Source of the DNA: Pseudolysobacter antarcticus
GTDB taxonomy: Bacteria; Pseudomonadota; Gammaproteobacteria; Xanthomonadales; Rhodanobacteraceae
DNA length: 64,000 nt
Reading direction: 5' to 3'
NCBI RefSeq assembly: GCF_004168365.1
Contig: NZ_CP035704.1
Coordinates: 2,232,001-2,296,000 of the forward strand
The notes below the pieces were generated by a model that saw only the letters and a program-made list of their open reading frames with translations, ran no database searches and was not told the DNA's origin. The position numbers and the translations under genes were made by a program. The number at the start of each line of letters is the position of its first letter. Positions within the stretch are counted from its first letter, which is position 1. This document shows positions 18,736 through 28,074 of the stretch, one piece after another.

Positions 18736-21700
18736 GCATCGTCGCCTTCGCCACGCGCCGCCGCGTGACCATCGGCATGGTCACGCTGACCCTGGTGTTG
18801 TTCGGTTTCATCGCGCTCGGCAATCTCAAGGTCAATCTGCTGCCGGATTTGAGTTATCCGACCCTGACCGTGCGTACCGAATACGAAGGCGCGGCACCGC
18901 TGGAAATCGAAAGCCTGATCTCGCAACCGGTCGAAGAAGCGATCGGTGTGGTCAAGAACGTGCGCAAGATTCATTCGGTGTCGCGCACCGGTCAATCCGA
19001 CGTGATCCTCGAATTTTCGTGGGGTACCAACATGGAGTTGGCCAGCCTCGAAGTACGCGACAAACTCGAAGTATTGAGCCTGCCGCTCGAATCCAAAAAA
19101 CCCGTGCTGTTGCGCTTCAATCCGTCGACCGATCCGATCATTCGTCTCGGTCTGACCGGCGACAGCAAGAAGCCGGCGTTGAACGAAGCCGAGCTCAAAC
19201 AGTTGCGTCGTTTTGCCGACGATGAACTGAAAAAACGTCTCGAACCCACCATTGGTGTAGCCGCGATCAAGGTCGGCGGCGGTCTCGAAGACGAGATCGA
19301 TATCGATATCGATCAGCAGCGTTTGCAGCAGGTCAATCTCACCGTCAACGATGTCGCCAATCGCCTGCGCGACGAAAATGTCAATGTGTCCGGTGGCCGA
19401 ATCGATGAAGGCACGCAACGTTATCTCGTGCGCACCGTCAATCAATTCACCAAGCTCGATGAGATGCGCGACCTGCTGGTCAAGGTCGACAAAGGTGTGC
19501 CGGTGCGTTTGCGCGATGTCGCCGAAGTGCGCCAGGGCTACAAGGAACGCGAAGGCATCGTGCGCATTGATGGCCGCGAGGCGATCGAAATGGCGGTCTA
19601 CAAGGAAGGCGACGCCAACACCGTGAGTGTCGCGACGGCGGTGAAGGCAGCGCTGGAAAAGCTCAAGCCCACCTTGCCGGCGAATGCGGAACTGGCGCTG
19701 ATCGACGACCAATCAATCTTCATTGAGCATTCGCTCGACGATGTGCGCTTCGATGCCATGCTCGGCGGTGTGCTGGCGATCCTGATCATCTTCTTTTTCC
19801 TGTCCGATACCTGGAGCACGTTCATCATTTCGTTGTCGCTGCCGGTGTCGCTGATCACAACGTTTTTCTTCATGGACCGCGCCGGCCTGAGCCTGAACGT
19901 CATGTCGCTCGGCGGCCTCGCACTCGCGACCGGCATGGTCGTGGACGATTCGATCGTCGTGCTCGAAAACGTTGCGCGTATGCGCGAGCGCGGCATGTCG
20001 GTGATCGCCGCATCAATCAAGGGCGCGGCGGAAGTCGCGATGGCGGTCACTGCATCCACGCTCACCACGGTCGCGGTATTTTTCCCGCTGGTTTTTGTGC
20101 AGGGCATCGCCGGCCAACTGTTCCGCGATCAGGCGCTGACGGTGACGTTTGCGATGCTGATTTCGCTCGTCGTGGCGATGACCTTGATTCCGATGTTGGC
20201 GTCGCTCAAGGGCCGCGCGCCGCTCGCGTTCAAGGACGAGGTGCCGCGTGACAAATCGCTTTGGGAGGAGGGACGCATATTCGGTCTGTGGCTGCTCCTC
20301 TGGCCGTTTGGTAACAGCAAGTTTAGAAATGTGGTGCTTGCGTTTTTCTTGTGGCTTGTGAGCCTGCCGGTGAAGCCGTTTATCTTCATTTTTGGCTGGG
20401 GTTTTGGTTTGCAATTACTGAAGTGGCCATTTGGAGAAAGCTGGGCAAAGAATCCGATAGTGGCATTCTCTGTTTGGGCAATTACCTTTGCGATCAAACT
20501 TGTGATTGCGCCTTTTTGGGCCATCTTCTTGGCGGTGATGTGTATTTTGTCGCCGATCCTTTATTACCTCTTGCGCGGGTCCGTCTTGGTAGGTCGACCA
20601 GTTGCACGATGGATCGGGCATGGCATGCGTTTCATCGGTCGGATTCTTGTCTTGATTCCGTACGAATGGATGGCATCCGGCTACCGGCGTTTCCTGCCCG
20701 GCGCACTCAAACAACCCTTGCTCGTGCTTGGATTTGCCGCAGCGATGTTCGGTGTGGCCGTGCTGTTGCTGCCGACGCTCGGCATGGATCTGATTCCGCA
20801 ACTGGCGCAGGGACGTTTCGAAATGGTGGTGAAGTTGCCGCCTGGCACGCCGCTCGCGGAAACCGATGCACTGGTGCGCGAACTGCAGCTCAAGAACGCC
20901 AAGGATCCGAATATCAAATCGATCTACGGCGTCAGCGGCACTGGCACGCGGCTCGATGCCAACCCGACCGATTCCGGTGAAAACATCGGCCGACTGCTGG
21001 TCACGTTGAAGCCGGATGCGGGCGAGCGTGGCGAGCGTGCGGCGATGGATGGCTTGCGCAAAACCATGGCGATGCACGCTGGTGTCGAGGTGAAATTTTC
21101 GCGTCCCGCGTTGTTCAGTCTGGCGACGCCGCTGGAAATCGAGATTCGCGGTTATGACTTGTCTGCGCTCGAAAAGGCCGGGCATAAACTCACCCAATTG
21201 CTCACCGATTCGCCGCGTTTTGCCGACGTAAAATCCACTGTCGAGGGCGGTTATCCCGAAGTGCAAATCCAATTCGATCAAGATCGCGCCGCCGCACTGG
21301 GTCTCACTTCCAAGCAGATCGCGGATCAGGTCGTGAACAAGGTCAAGGGATCGGTGGCGACGCGCTACAGTTTCAAGGATCGCAAGATCGATGTGCTCGT
21401 ACGTAACAGTCAGGATAACCGTCGCTCGGTCGCCGACATCAAGAACCTGATCGTGAATGTCGGCACCGATAAATTGGTGCGCCTCGATGCGGTAGCGAAA
21501 GTGGTGTCCACCGTCGGCCCGAGCGAGATTCATCGCATCACTCAGGAACGTGTGGCGATCATTTCGGCTAACCTGCATTACGGCGATCTCGGCACGGCGG
21601 TCAAGGAAGTACAAAGTTTGCTCGCGGCGAATCCACTCGCGGCCGGCGTCAGCATTCATATCGGCGGGCAGAGCGAAGAACTCGATGCATCGGTAAATTC

Positions 21701-22277
21701 GCTGATCTTTGCGTTGTCGCTCGCGATCTTCCTGGTCTATCTCGTGATGGCCTCGCAGTTCGAATCGCTGTTGCATCCGTTTGTCATCATGTTCTCGATT
21801 CCGCTGGCGCTGGTCGGCGCCGTGCTGGCGCTGAAAATCACGCATACGCCGCTCAGTGTGGTGGTGTTCATCGGCCTGATCATGCTGGCCGGCATCGTCG
21901 TCAAGAACGCGATCATCCTGATCGATCGCGTGAATCAATTGCGCGAATCCGGTACGGAAAAAGTTCAGGCGATCATGCTCGCAGCGGAATCGCGCCTGCG
22001 CCCGATCACGATGACGACGATGTGTACCTTGCTCGGATTTTTGCCGCTGGCGATCAGCACCGGCGACGGTTCCGAAGTGCGTGCGCCGATGGCTATCGCG
22101 GTGATGGGCGGACTGGCGGTATCGACCCTGCTGACGCTGATCGTCATTCCGGTGTTGTACAACCTGCTCGATCGCAAGCCCGACAGTTTGTACCTTGAAC
22201 GCGGTCGTCGACGTGAGTCGAATATCGCGCAAGGTGATCACGATTCTGGCCCGGCGGTGATCGAAGGAGCCGTGTAA
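18732..22277 (+). CDS. RND (HAE1-like) efflux pump subunit with large insert
   Basis: Inner-membrane proton-driven exporter of the AcrB/HAE1 type, 1181 residues against about 1050 in AcrB. The proton-relay pair is intact: TM4 reads GMVVDDSIVVLEN and TM10 reads GIVVKNAIILID (Asp-Asp and Lys). The extra length sits at about residues 500-640, between TM6 and TM7: two long hydrophobic stretches and a duplicated LLxWPFG-containing unit offset by 41 codons. Base composition there looks more AT-rich than around it. It overlaps the adaptor stop (ATGA) and the next pump start (TAATG). Confidence 0.92.
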   Translation: MSIVAFATRRRVTIGMVTLTLVLFGFIALGNLKVNLLPDLSYPTLTVRTEYEGAAPLEIESLISQPVEEAIGVVKNVRKIHSVSRTGQSDVILEFSWGTNMELASLEVRDKLEVLSLPLESKKPVLLRFNPSTDPIIRLGLTGDSKKPALNEAELKQLRRFADDELKKRLEPTIGVAAIKVGGGLEDEIDIDIDQQRLQQVNLTVNDVANRLRDENVNVSGGRIDEGTQRYLVRTVNQFTKLDEMRDLLVKVDKGVPVRLRDVAEVRQGYKEREGIVRIDGREAIEMAVYKEGDANTVSVATAVKAALEKLKPTLPANAELALIDDQSIFIEHSLDDVRFDAMLGGVLAILIIFFFLSDTWSTFIISLSLPVSLITTFFFMDRAGLSLNVMSLGGLALATGMVVDDSIVVLENVARMRERGMSVIAASIKGAAEVAMAVTASTLTTVAVFFPLVFVQGIAGQLFRDQALTVTFAMLISLVVAMTLIPMLASLKGRAPLAFKDEVPRDKSLWEEGRIFGLWLLLWPFGNSKFRNVVLAFFLWLVSLPVKPFIFIFGWGFGLQLLKWPFGESWAKNPIVAFSVWAITFAIKLVIAPFWAIFLAVMCILSPILYYLLRGSVLVGRPVARWIGHGMRFIGRILVLIPYEWMASGYRRFLPGALKQPLLVLGFAAAMFGVAVLLLPTLGMDLIPQLAQGRFEMVVKLPPGTPLAETDALVRELQLKNAKDPNIKSIYGVSGTGTRLDANPTDSGENIGRLLVTLKPDAGERGERAAMDGLRKTMAMHAGVEVKFSRPALFSLATPLEIEIRGYDLSALEKAGHKLTQLLTDSPRFADVKSTVEGGYPEVQIQFDQDRAAALGLTSKQIADQVVNKVKGSVATRYSFKDRKIDVLVRNSQDNRRSVADIKNLIVNVGTDKLVRLDAVAKVVSTVGPSEIHRITQERVAIISANLHYGDLGTAVKEVQSLLAANPLAAGVSIHIGGQSEELDASVNSLIFALSLAIFLVYLVMASQFESLLHPFVIMFSIPLALVGAVLALKITHTPLSVVVFIGLIMLAGIVVKNAIILIDRVNQLRESGTEKVQAIMLAAESRLRPITMTTMCTLLGFLPLAISTGDGSEVRAPMAIAVMGGLAVSTLLTLIVIPVLYNLLDRKPDSLYLERGRRRESNIAQGDHDSGPAVIEGAV
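20283..20528 (+). repeat. Tandem duplication inside the RND pump insert
   Basis: Two in-frame units of 41 codons begin G-L-W-L-L-L-W-P-F-G (20283) and G-L-Q-L-L-K-W-P-F-G (20406). Both continue with a charged or polar turn (NSKFRN / ESWAKN) and a roughly 25-residue hydrophobic segment. They are diverged at the DNA level, so this is an old duplication rather than a recent one. Confidence 0.6.
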
Positions 22278-25200
22278 TGACGCTCGCCGAACTCAGCCTG
22301 AAAAGGCCCGTCACTGTCATCATGTTTTTTGTGTCGATGGTGGTGATCGGGCTAATCGCGGCGGTACGTCTGCCGCTGGAATTGTTTCCCGATATCGACA
22401 TCCCGTTCATGGCGGTCAACCTGCCGTATCCGAACTCCACGCCTGAGGAAGTCGAACGCGAAATCACGCGTCCGGTTGAAGAAGCATTGTCTACCTTGAC
22501 CGGAATTCAGCGCATGAATTCCACCTCGCGCGCCGATGGCACGGATATTTTTCTGCAGTTCAAGTGGGGCCAGGATGTCACGATCAAAGCGGTCGAGGCA
22601 CGTGAAAAAATCGATGCCGTTCGCTCCACTTTGCCGAGTGATTTGCAGCGTTATTTCGTACGCAAGTTTTCAAGCTCGGATCAGGCTGTCGTCAATATTC
22701 GTATCGCCAGCGATCGCGACCTGACCAATTCCTATGAGCTCATCGACAAGAAGCTCAAGCGTCCACTAGAGCGCCTGCCCGGTGTGGCCAAGGTCGGCAT
22801 CGAAGGTGTCGCACCGAATGAAGTGCAGATCGAGATTTCGGCTGATCGGTTAAGCACTGCAGGCATCAGCTTGAACGACTTGTACAAGCGGTTGTCGGAT
22901 GCGAATTTTTCAAGCTCCGGCGGTCTCGTGCGCGAGGGCGATCTGCGTTATCGCGTGCAGCCGATGGGCGAGTGGCGCAACCTCGAAGCGATCCGCAGTT
23001 TTCCGGTCAACGACAAGGGCCTGAAGCTCGGCGATGTCGCCAACGTCGCACTCAAGCCCGGTCGCCTGGATTACGCGCGTCATCTCGATCTGCGTCCCGC
23101 GATCGCGGTGGATGTGTTCAAGGAACGCAATGCGAATCTGGTTGATGTCAGTCGTGCGGTCAACGCGGAAATGCAGCGACTCGCGAAAGATCCCGAGCTG
23201 CAAGGCATCCAGCTGTATTTCCTGCAAGACTCGGGCGCGGGCGTGGTCAGCTCACTGCGCGAACTCGGTGAGGCCGGCCTGATCGGCACGTTGTTGTCGA
23301 TCTTCGTATTGTTCTTTTTCCTGCGTGACTGGGCGTCGACATTGATGGTGTCATTGGCGATTCCGATCTGTCTCGTGATGACCCTCGGCTGCATGTATTT
23401 TTTCGGCATCACCTTGAACGTGTTGTCGATGATGGGATTGCTGCTCGCGGTTGGCATGCTCGTGGACAACGCTGTGGTCGTGGTCGAAAGCATTTATCAA
23501 TTCCGGGAAAAATATCCCGATAAACCGTGGTACAGCGCGGTGCAGGGCACGCAGACGGTGGGTATCGCGATCGCCGCTGGCACGTTTGCGAGTATCGCGG
23601 TGTTCCTGCCGAATATTTTTGGCGCGAAAAATCAGATCAGTATTTTCCTCACGCAGGTCGCGGTGGCGATGACGATCGCGCATCTGGCGTCGTGGCTGGT
23701 TGCAGTCAGTCTTATCCCGATGCTCGCATCGAAATTGCCCTCACCGAAGTTCATCGCACGCGACAGTTTTATCTCGCGCCTGCAAACGCGCTACACCAAC
23801 ATGATCGACTGGACTTTGCGCAACCGGCGCTGGACCGTGGTCGGCACCATGCTGCTGGTGTTGCTGAGTTTTGTGCCGATCGTTTTGACCAAGACCGACA
23901 TGTTTCCGCAAGGTGGATCGCGACAGTTATTTCTGCAATACGATTTGAACGCGGTTTATCGTTTGCCGGACATGCAGCAATCCATCCATAACATCGAAGC
24001 ATTTCTGCATCAGCACAAGCAGGAATTTGATATTAAAAGCACCTACAGTCGCTTCGATGAATCTGGTCAGGCGTTCACCAGCATCCAGTTGTACGACGAC
24101 AATCGCGGCGTGATGCGCACGATCAAGGCCACGCTGCAATCCCTTACCGGAATCAAGCTGCTCGATGACGATCACGTCACGCGCAGCACGGCTGCGATCA
24201 TGCAAGATATACGCGACGGCTTGCCGAAAATTCCGATCGGCAGCGTCGGTTTCGATCAGCAAAAAAGCGGCAATAGCGATGGTCTGCAATTGTCGCTGGT
24301 CGGCGATTCGAGCAAACAATTGCACGAACTTATCGGATCGGTGATACCGGTGTTGCAAAGCGTGCCGGGCCTGCGCGATGTGCGTTCCGCCGAAAACAAC
24401 AACGATACCGAACTCGCGGTGCATGTGGATCGCGACCGCGCGCAGAATTTCGGTTTCAGCGCGCAGCAAGTGGCGCAATACGTCGCAATTGCATTGCGCG
24501 GCATCAATCTCAAGGAGTTTCGTGGCGGCGAAAAAGACGTGCCGGTGTGGCTGCGTTTTGCGAATGCGGATACCCAGCGCATTGATGACCTGAGTGATTA
24601 CAAACTGCGCCGCGCTGATGGCAGCATGATTCCGTTGATGGCGATGGTCGATCTGAAAACTCAAAGCGCGGCCTCCAGCGTGCAGCGCGAAAATCGCCAG
24701 ACCTCTCTCTCGATAAAGACTAATCTCGCCGATGGCGTGACTATGGATGACGCCCGCAAAGGCATCGAAGCAGCGATGAAATCAGTGGTATTGCCGGCCG
24801 GTTATCGTTGGACATTCGGCACGAGCTTTGACGAATCGGACGAGGCTGGAAAGCAGATGGGACTCAATCTGCTGATCGCGCTGGTGCTGGTGTATGTCGT
24901 GATGGCATCGATGTTCGAATCGCTGATTTTCCCGGCCGCGATCATGACCACGTTCGTGTTTTCGATCTTCGGCGTGTTCTGGCTGTTCTGGCTCAGCGGC
25001 ACGACGTTTTCGATCATGGCGTTCATCGGCGTGCTGATTCTGATGGGAGTGGTGGTCAACAACGGCATTGTCATGATCGTGCATGTAAACCATCTGCGGC
25101 AGCAAGGGATGAGCCGCAACGGGGCCTTGGTGCAAGGTGCGCGCGACCGAATGCGACCGATCCTCATGACCATGGGTACGGCGATTCTCGGCATGGTGCC

Positions 25201-25414
25201 GCTGTGTTTCAGCACCAACACGATGGGCGGCGGCGGTGGCCCGCCGTATTACCCGATGGCGCGTGCGATTGCGGGCGGGCTGATCTTCTCGACCCTAGTC
25301 ACGATCGTCGTGCTGCCGACGATTTACTCGATGCTCGACGACATGCGCACGTGGACACGCAACCTGATTCAAGACGCCCGCAAGGGCCGCGCGCATCGCG
25401 CCAGTAGCGTCTGA
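22277..25414 (+). CDS. RND (HAE1-like) efflux pump subunit, relay-residue variant
   Basis: Second RND subunit of the operon, 1045 residues, normal AcrB-like length and topology. It starts one base inside the previous stop (TAATG), so expression is coupled. Where typical pumps have Asp-Asp in TM4 this one reads GMLVDNAVVVVES (Asp-Asn), and where TM10 has Lys it reads GVVVNNGIVMIV (Asn). One adaptor with two different RND subunits recalls MdtABC and MuxABC, in which the two pumps form a mixed trimer; a heterotrimer is inferred here. Substrates are unknown. Confidence 0.9.
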   Translation: MTLAELSLKRPVTVIMFFVSMVVIGLIAAVRLPLELFPDIDIPFMAVNLPYPNSTPEEVEREITRPVEEALSTLTGIQRMNSTSRADGTDIFLQFKWGQDVTIKAVEAREKIDAVRSTLPSDLQRYFVRKFSSSDQAVVNIRIASDRDLTNSYELIDKKLKRPLERLPGVAKVGIEGVAPNEVQIEISADRLSTAGISLNDLYKRLSDANFSSSGGLVREGDLRYRVQPMGEWRNLEAIRSFPVNDKGLKLGDVANVALKPGRLDYARHLDLRPAIAVDVFKERNANLVDVSRAVNAEMQRLAKDPELQGIQLYFLQDSGAGVVSSLRELGEAGLIGTLLSIFVLFFFLRDWASTLMVSLAIPICLVMTLGCMYFFGITLNVLSMMGLLLAVGMLVDNAVVVVESIYQFREKYPDKPWYSAVQGTQTVGIAIAAGTFASIAVFLPNIFGAKNQISIFLTQVAVAMTIAHLASWLVAVSLIPMLASKLPSPKFIARDSFISRLQTRYTNMIDWTLRNRRWTVVGTMLLVLLSFVPIVLTKTDMFPQGGSRQLFLQYDLNAVYRLPDMQQSIHNIEAFLHQHKQEFDIKSTYSRFDESGQAFTSIQLYDDNRGVMRTIKATLQSLTGIKLLDDDHVTRSTAAIMQDIRDGLPKIPIGSVGFDQQKSGNSDGLQLSLVGDSSKQLHELIGSVIPVLQSVPGLRDVRSAENNNDTELAVHVDRDRAQNFGFSAQQVAQYVAIALRGINLKEFRGGEKDVPVWLRFANADTQRIDDLSDYKLRRADGSMIPLMAMVDLKTQSAASSVQRENRQTSLSIKTNLADGVTMDDARKGIEAAMKSVVLPAGYRWTFGTSFDESDEAGKQMGLNLLIALVLVYVVMASMFESLIFPAAIMTTFVFSIFGVFWLFWLSGTTFSIMAFIGVLILMGVVVNNGIVMIVHVNHLRQQGMSRNGALVQGARDRMRPILMTMGTAILGMVPLCFSTNTMGGGGGPPYYPMARAIAGGLIFSTLVTIVVLPTIYSMLDDMRTWTRNLIQDARKGRAHRASSV

Positions 25415-25419
25415 CCTAT

Positions 25420-25460
25420 CGATGCAATGGGGCGGCGTTGCTTATCGCCCCATTACATCG
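25420..25460. terminator. Strong hairpin between convergent transcripts
   Basis: A 15-pair stem with one mismatch (arms 25420-25434 and 25446-25460) and an 11-base loop lies between the RND operon stop and the convergent DUF349 gene stop. There is no T tract on either strand, so it may act as a bidirectional, Rho-assisted stop or as a 3'-end stabiliser. Confidence 0.5.
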
Positions 25461-25471
25461 AGATAGCTCGA

Positions 25472-28060
25472 TCAGGGTAATTGCGCGAGCAAGGTCTGCA
25501 GCGCATGCACATAACGCGTGTGCAGATCCGCCGCCTGATCCATCGGCAATATGCCGAGTGCATACCATTCGCTGAGCCACGAACCGAGTTCGGCTTCGAC
25601 ATTGCCGACGTTGTCACCGCGTAGCCGTGCGGACAGGCGCGACACCTGATAATCCATGCGCCTCTGGCGATCCTGCGGCGGCGATTCGAGGCCCGCGATA
25701 AACTCGATGCGGATCAGCAGATCGTGCGCCTGCTCGGTACGTTGTTCTGCTTCCGAATACTCGACGCTGGCGTGTTCAGAGCGATGGAGTGCGTTTTCAA
25801 AACGTGGTGACAACACCGCGGAAAATTCGCGAGTCGCAGCAGGCAAAACGTCCCACGCCGTCTGTGCCGTGGCAGCCGTGAGCTTGCCGTTTTCCAGATC
25901 GAACAACACCGCATAACGCGCATCGGCATTGGTGTAGCGACTCAGCCGGCGCGCACGTTGCTGCTGTTCGCCCGCGGCTTGCGCGGCCTCGAGTGCGGCG
26001 TGATAACGCGTTTGCAGATTGCGCTCGACATTGCTCAATTCACGCCACTGCGTATCGATTTCGCGTTGCCGCGTGCGTGCTTCGGCGCTGCCTTGCGCGA
26101 GCGCATCACGCAGACCTTCGAGCTCGTCGACCAGCGCCGCTGCCTGCGTCTGCAATGCGACATGCGCCGATTCGCGTTGCTGCTTGGCTTGGTCGAGATT
26201 GCCGAACACCGCATCGCAGGCCGCGCGAAATTGTTCCCATTGTTTTTGATCGGTGCGACGCTTGCCGACACCGGCGACTTGCCAGCGCTTCTGCAATTCG
26301 CGTACTTCGCGCGGCGCATTCGCCGCGTCCGGATTCGCGCCCACGCTCGTCGCTTTGGCGATCAATGCAGTCTTGTTTTGCTCGACCGCGAGTTCATGCG
26401 CGTCAGTAGATGCGGCGAGTCGCGCGATCGCATCCTTGAGGCGCTTGGCGAGCTGCGTGCGTTGACGCGGATCGACTGAATCGAGCTGGCCGCGCAATGC
26501 CAAAACCGTGTCGCGGCGAACAGTGGCGATCAGCTTCCAGTCGTCGTTTTCCGGCGTGATGGCATCGGCGCGAGCCAGCAGCGCTTCGATTTCCTGCTGG
26601 TGCGACTTGCGCACTTCCTCGCGTTTGTCGAAATATAAACGCGTCGGTTTCAGTGCCTGATGACACAGCGCCTGAAAACGTTTTGCGATGCCTTGCGTTG
26701 CGGCTTGGTCGGACAGATCTTCGGCAGTATCCAGCTTCTGCCATTCGTTACGCGCGTCACGCACTTTGGTCGCAACGGCATCGGGATGCAGGCCAGCACC
26801 GAGCAGGGTTTCCATATCCTCGACAAGTTGACGCCGCCGTTTGTCGTTCGCCCAGTGCTGCCACTGTGCGAGTTCGGCGAAGCGGGTTTCGTGCTGCAGC
26901 AAGGTTTGCACGATAGCCGCGGGCACATCACGCAGACGTTTGCGTTGCTCGGTGATGGCCGAACGCAGGCGCCGCGCCGTGCTGGTATCGCCCGCATCAA
27001 GCGCGCCGGCGTAACGCTCAATCTGTTCTTTCAGTTCGCCGAGCAAGGCCTGATGCTGATCCCGTTCGCGTTGGGTTTCATCGCGCGCCTTGGCTATAGC
27101 GGCATCGAAATTCGCGCGTGCGAGCAAGGCGTCGGCCTGCATCTCGGCGCTGATGATTGGCTCGTGTGGTGTTTCCTCCATCGGCGCAATTTCGCTTTCT
27201 GGACCGACGTCGATCGACTCGGGTGGTGCGATTTCCTCGACCATGACCAGTCGATTCGCGGCGCGATCCGAGCCTTGCGCGAGCAGCGTATGAGCGACGG
27301 CATAACGCTGGCGAAACGATTCCGGTATCTGCGCCGAAACTGCCGACCACGCGAGTTCGATCTGCGACAGATCATCATTGCGTGTATTGCTGCCGCTGGT
27401 GCGCAGCAATGCCTCAATGCGTTCGCACAACGCCTGCACGCGCGCCACAATCGCGGCGTTGTCGCCGCTCGCAATACGCTGCGCATCGGCGCGTTCGCGC
27501 GCGAGGCGGCTGATGATTTTATCGGTCTTGCGGGTCTTTTCAGCGATGCGTGCGAGCACCGCAGCATCGCTGATGCGCTCGAGTGCAGTCTGGCGCAATC
27601 CCGGGTCGGGATCGCTGACGGCACGATCCGCGATTAGGCTCGCGCGCGTGACACGCTCGAACGCGGCGCGGCGCAAGATAATGTCTTTCGCGCGGATTGC
27701 GATGTGCTCGATATCTTCATTGATCTCGATGATGCCGAGCTCACGCAAGCGAGCGTTGATTTCGATTTCGGCAGGCAGTTCGCCGCACAACATACCGAGA
27801 TATTGCGTGCGCGCAACGCTGCGCAGGGCCGGGTCGGGATCGTTGCCGGCGCGATCGCGGTACAACGAAAAGTCATTGACCCGGCGCAGCGCGGCAAGAC
27901 GCACACGATGATCCTCGTCCTCGCGTGCGATGCGCGGCAGTTCGTGCAGCAGCGCCTGGTGTTGCGCCTCCTGCACGGCCACGCGGCGAATCGCGGCGTC
28001 CTTGTGTTGCCACTTCGGTTTGAACAGCAGTTCGGTGAATTTGTTGGGCAGCAGACTCAT
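25472..28060 (-). CDS. DUF349 domain protein with N-terminal HEAT-like repeats
   Basis: Predicted soluble, highly helical protein of 862 residues; function unknown to me. Residues 1-200 show repeating short units with D-P/D-x-x-(L/V)-R-x-x-A spacing (EDEDHRVRLAALRRV, NDPDPALRSVAR, SDPDPGLRQTAL), as in HEAT-type solenoids. The middle and C-terminal parts contain at least two DUF349 units, clearest at L-Q-K-R-W-Q-V-A-G-V-G with Q-F-R-A-A-C-D-A-V-F (around residue 590-620), and long Arg/Glu/Ala coiled-coil stretches. It begins 14 bases after the stop of the TraB-family gene, so the two are probably cotranscribed. Confidence 0.8.
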   Translation of the reverse strand: MSLLPNKFTELLFKPKWQHKDAAIRRVAVQEAQHQALLHELPRIAREDEDHRVRLAALRRVNDFSLYRDRAGNDPDPALRSVARTQYLGMLCGELPAEIEINARLRELGIIEINEDIEHIAIRAKDIILRRAAFERVTRASLIADRAVSDPDPGLRQTALERISDAAVLARIAEKTRKTDKIISRLARERADAQRIASGDNAAIVARVQALCERIEALLRTSGSNTRNDDLSQIELAWSAVSAQIPESFRQRYAVAHTLLAQGSDRAANRLVMVEEIAPPESIDVGPESEIAPMEETPHEPIISAEMQADALLARANFDAAIAKARDETQRERDQHQALLGELKEQIERYAGALDAGDTSTARRLRSAITEQRKRLRDVPAAIVQTLLQHETRFAELAQWQHWANDKRRRQLVEDMETLLGAGLHPDAVATKVRDARNEWQKLDTAEDLSDQAATQGIAKRFQALCHQALKPTRLYFDKREEVRKSHQQEIEALLARADAITPENDDWKLIATVRRDTVLALRGQLDSVDPRQRTQLAKRLKDAIARLAASTDAHELAVEQNKTALIAKATSVGANPDAANAPREVRELQKRWQVAGVGKRRTDQKQWEQFRAACDAVFGNLDQAKQQRESAHVALQTQAAALVDELEGLRDALAQGSAEARTRQREIDTQWRELSNVERNLQTRYHAALEAAQAAGEQQQRARRLSRYTNADARYAVLFDLENGKLTAATAQTAWDVLPAATREFSAVLSPRFENALHRSEHASVEYSEAEQRTEQAHDLLIRIEFIAGLESPPQDRQRRMDYQVSRLSARLRGDNVGNVEAELGSWLSEWYALGILPMDQAADLHTRYVHALQTLLAQLP

Positions 28061-28074
28061 GCGCGATGACTCGA

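Noticed and set aside
20415-22241. Long minus-strand open frame of about 600 codons
   Set aside because: Antisense to the RND pump gene; its product is a His/Arg/Gln-rich shadow with no domain and no ribosome site.
26660-27637. Plus-strand open frame of about 325 codons
   Set aside because: Antisense to the DUF349 gene; no domain and no start signal.
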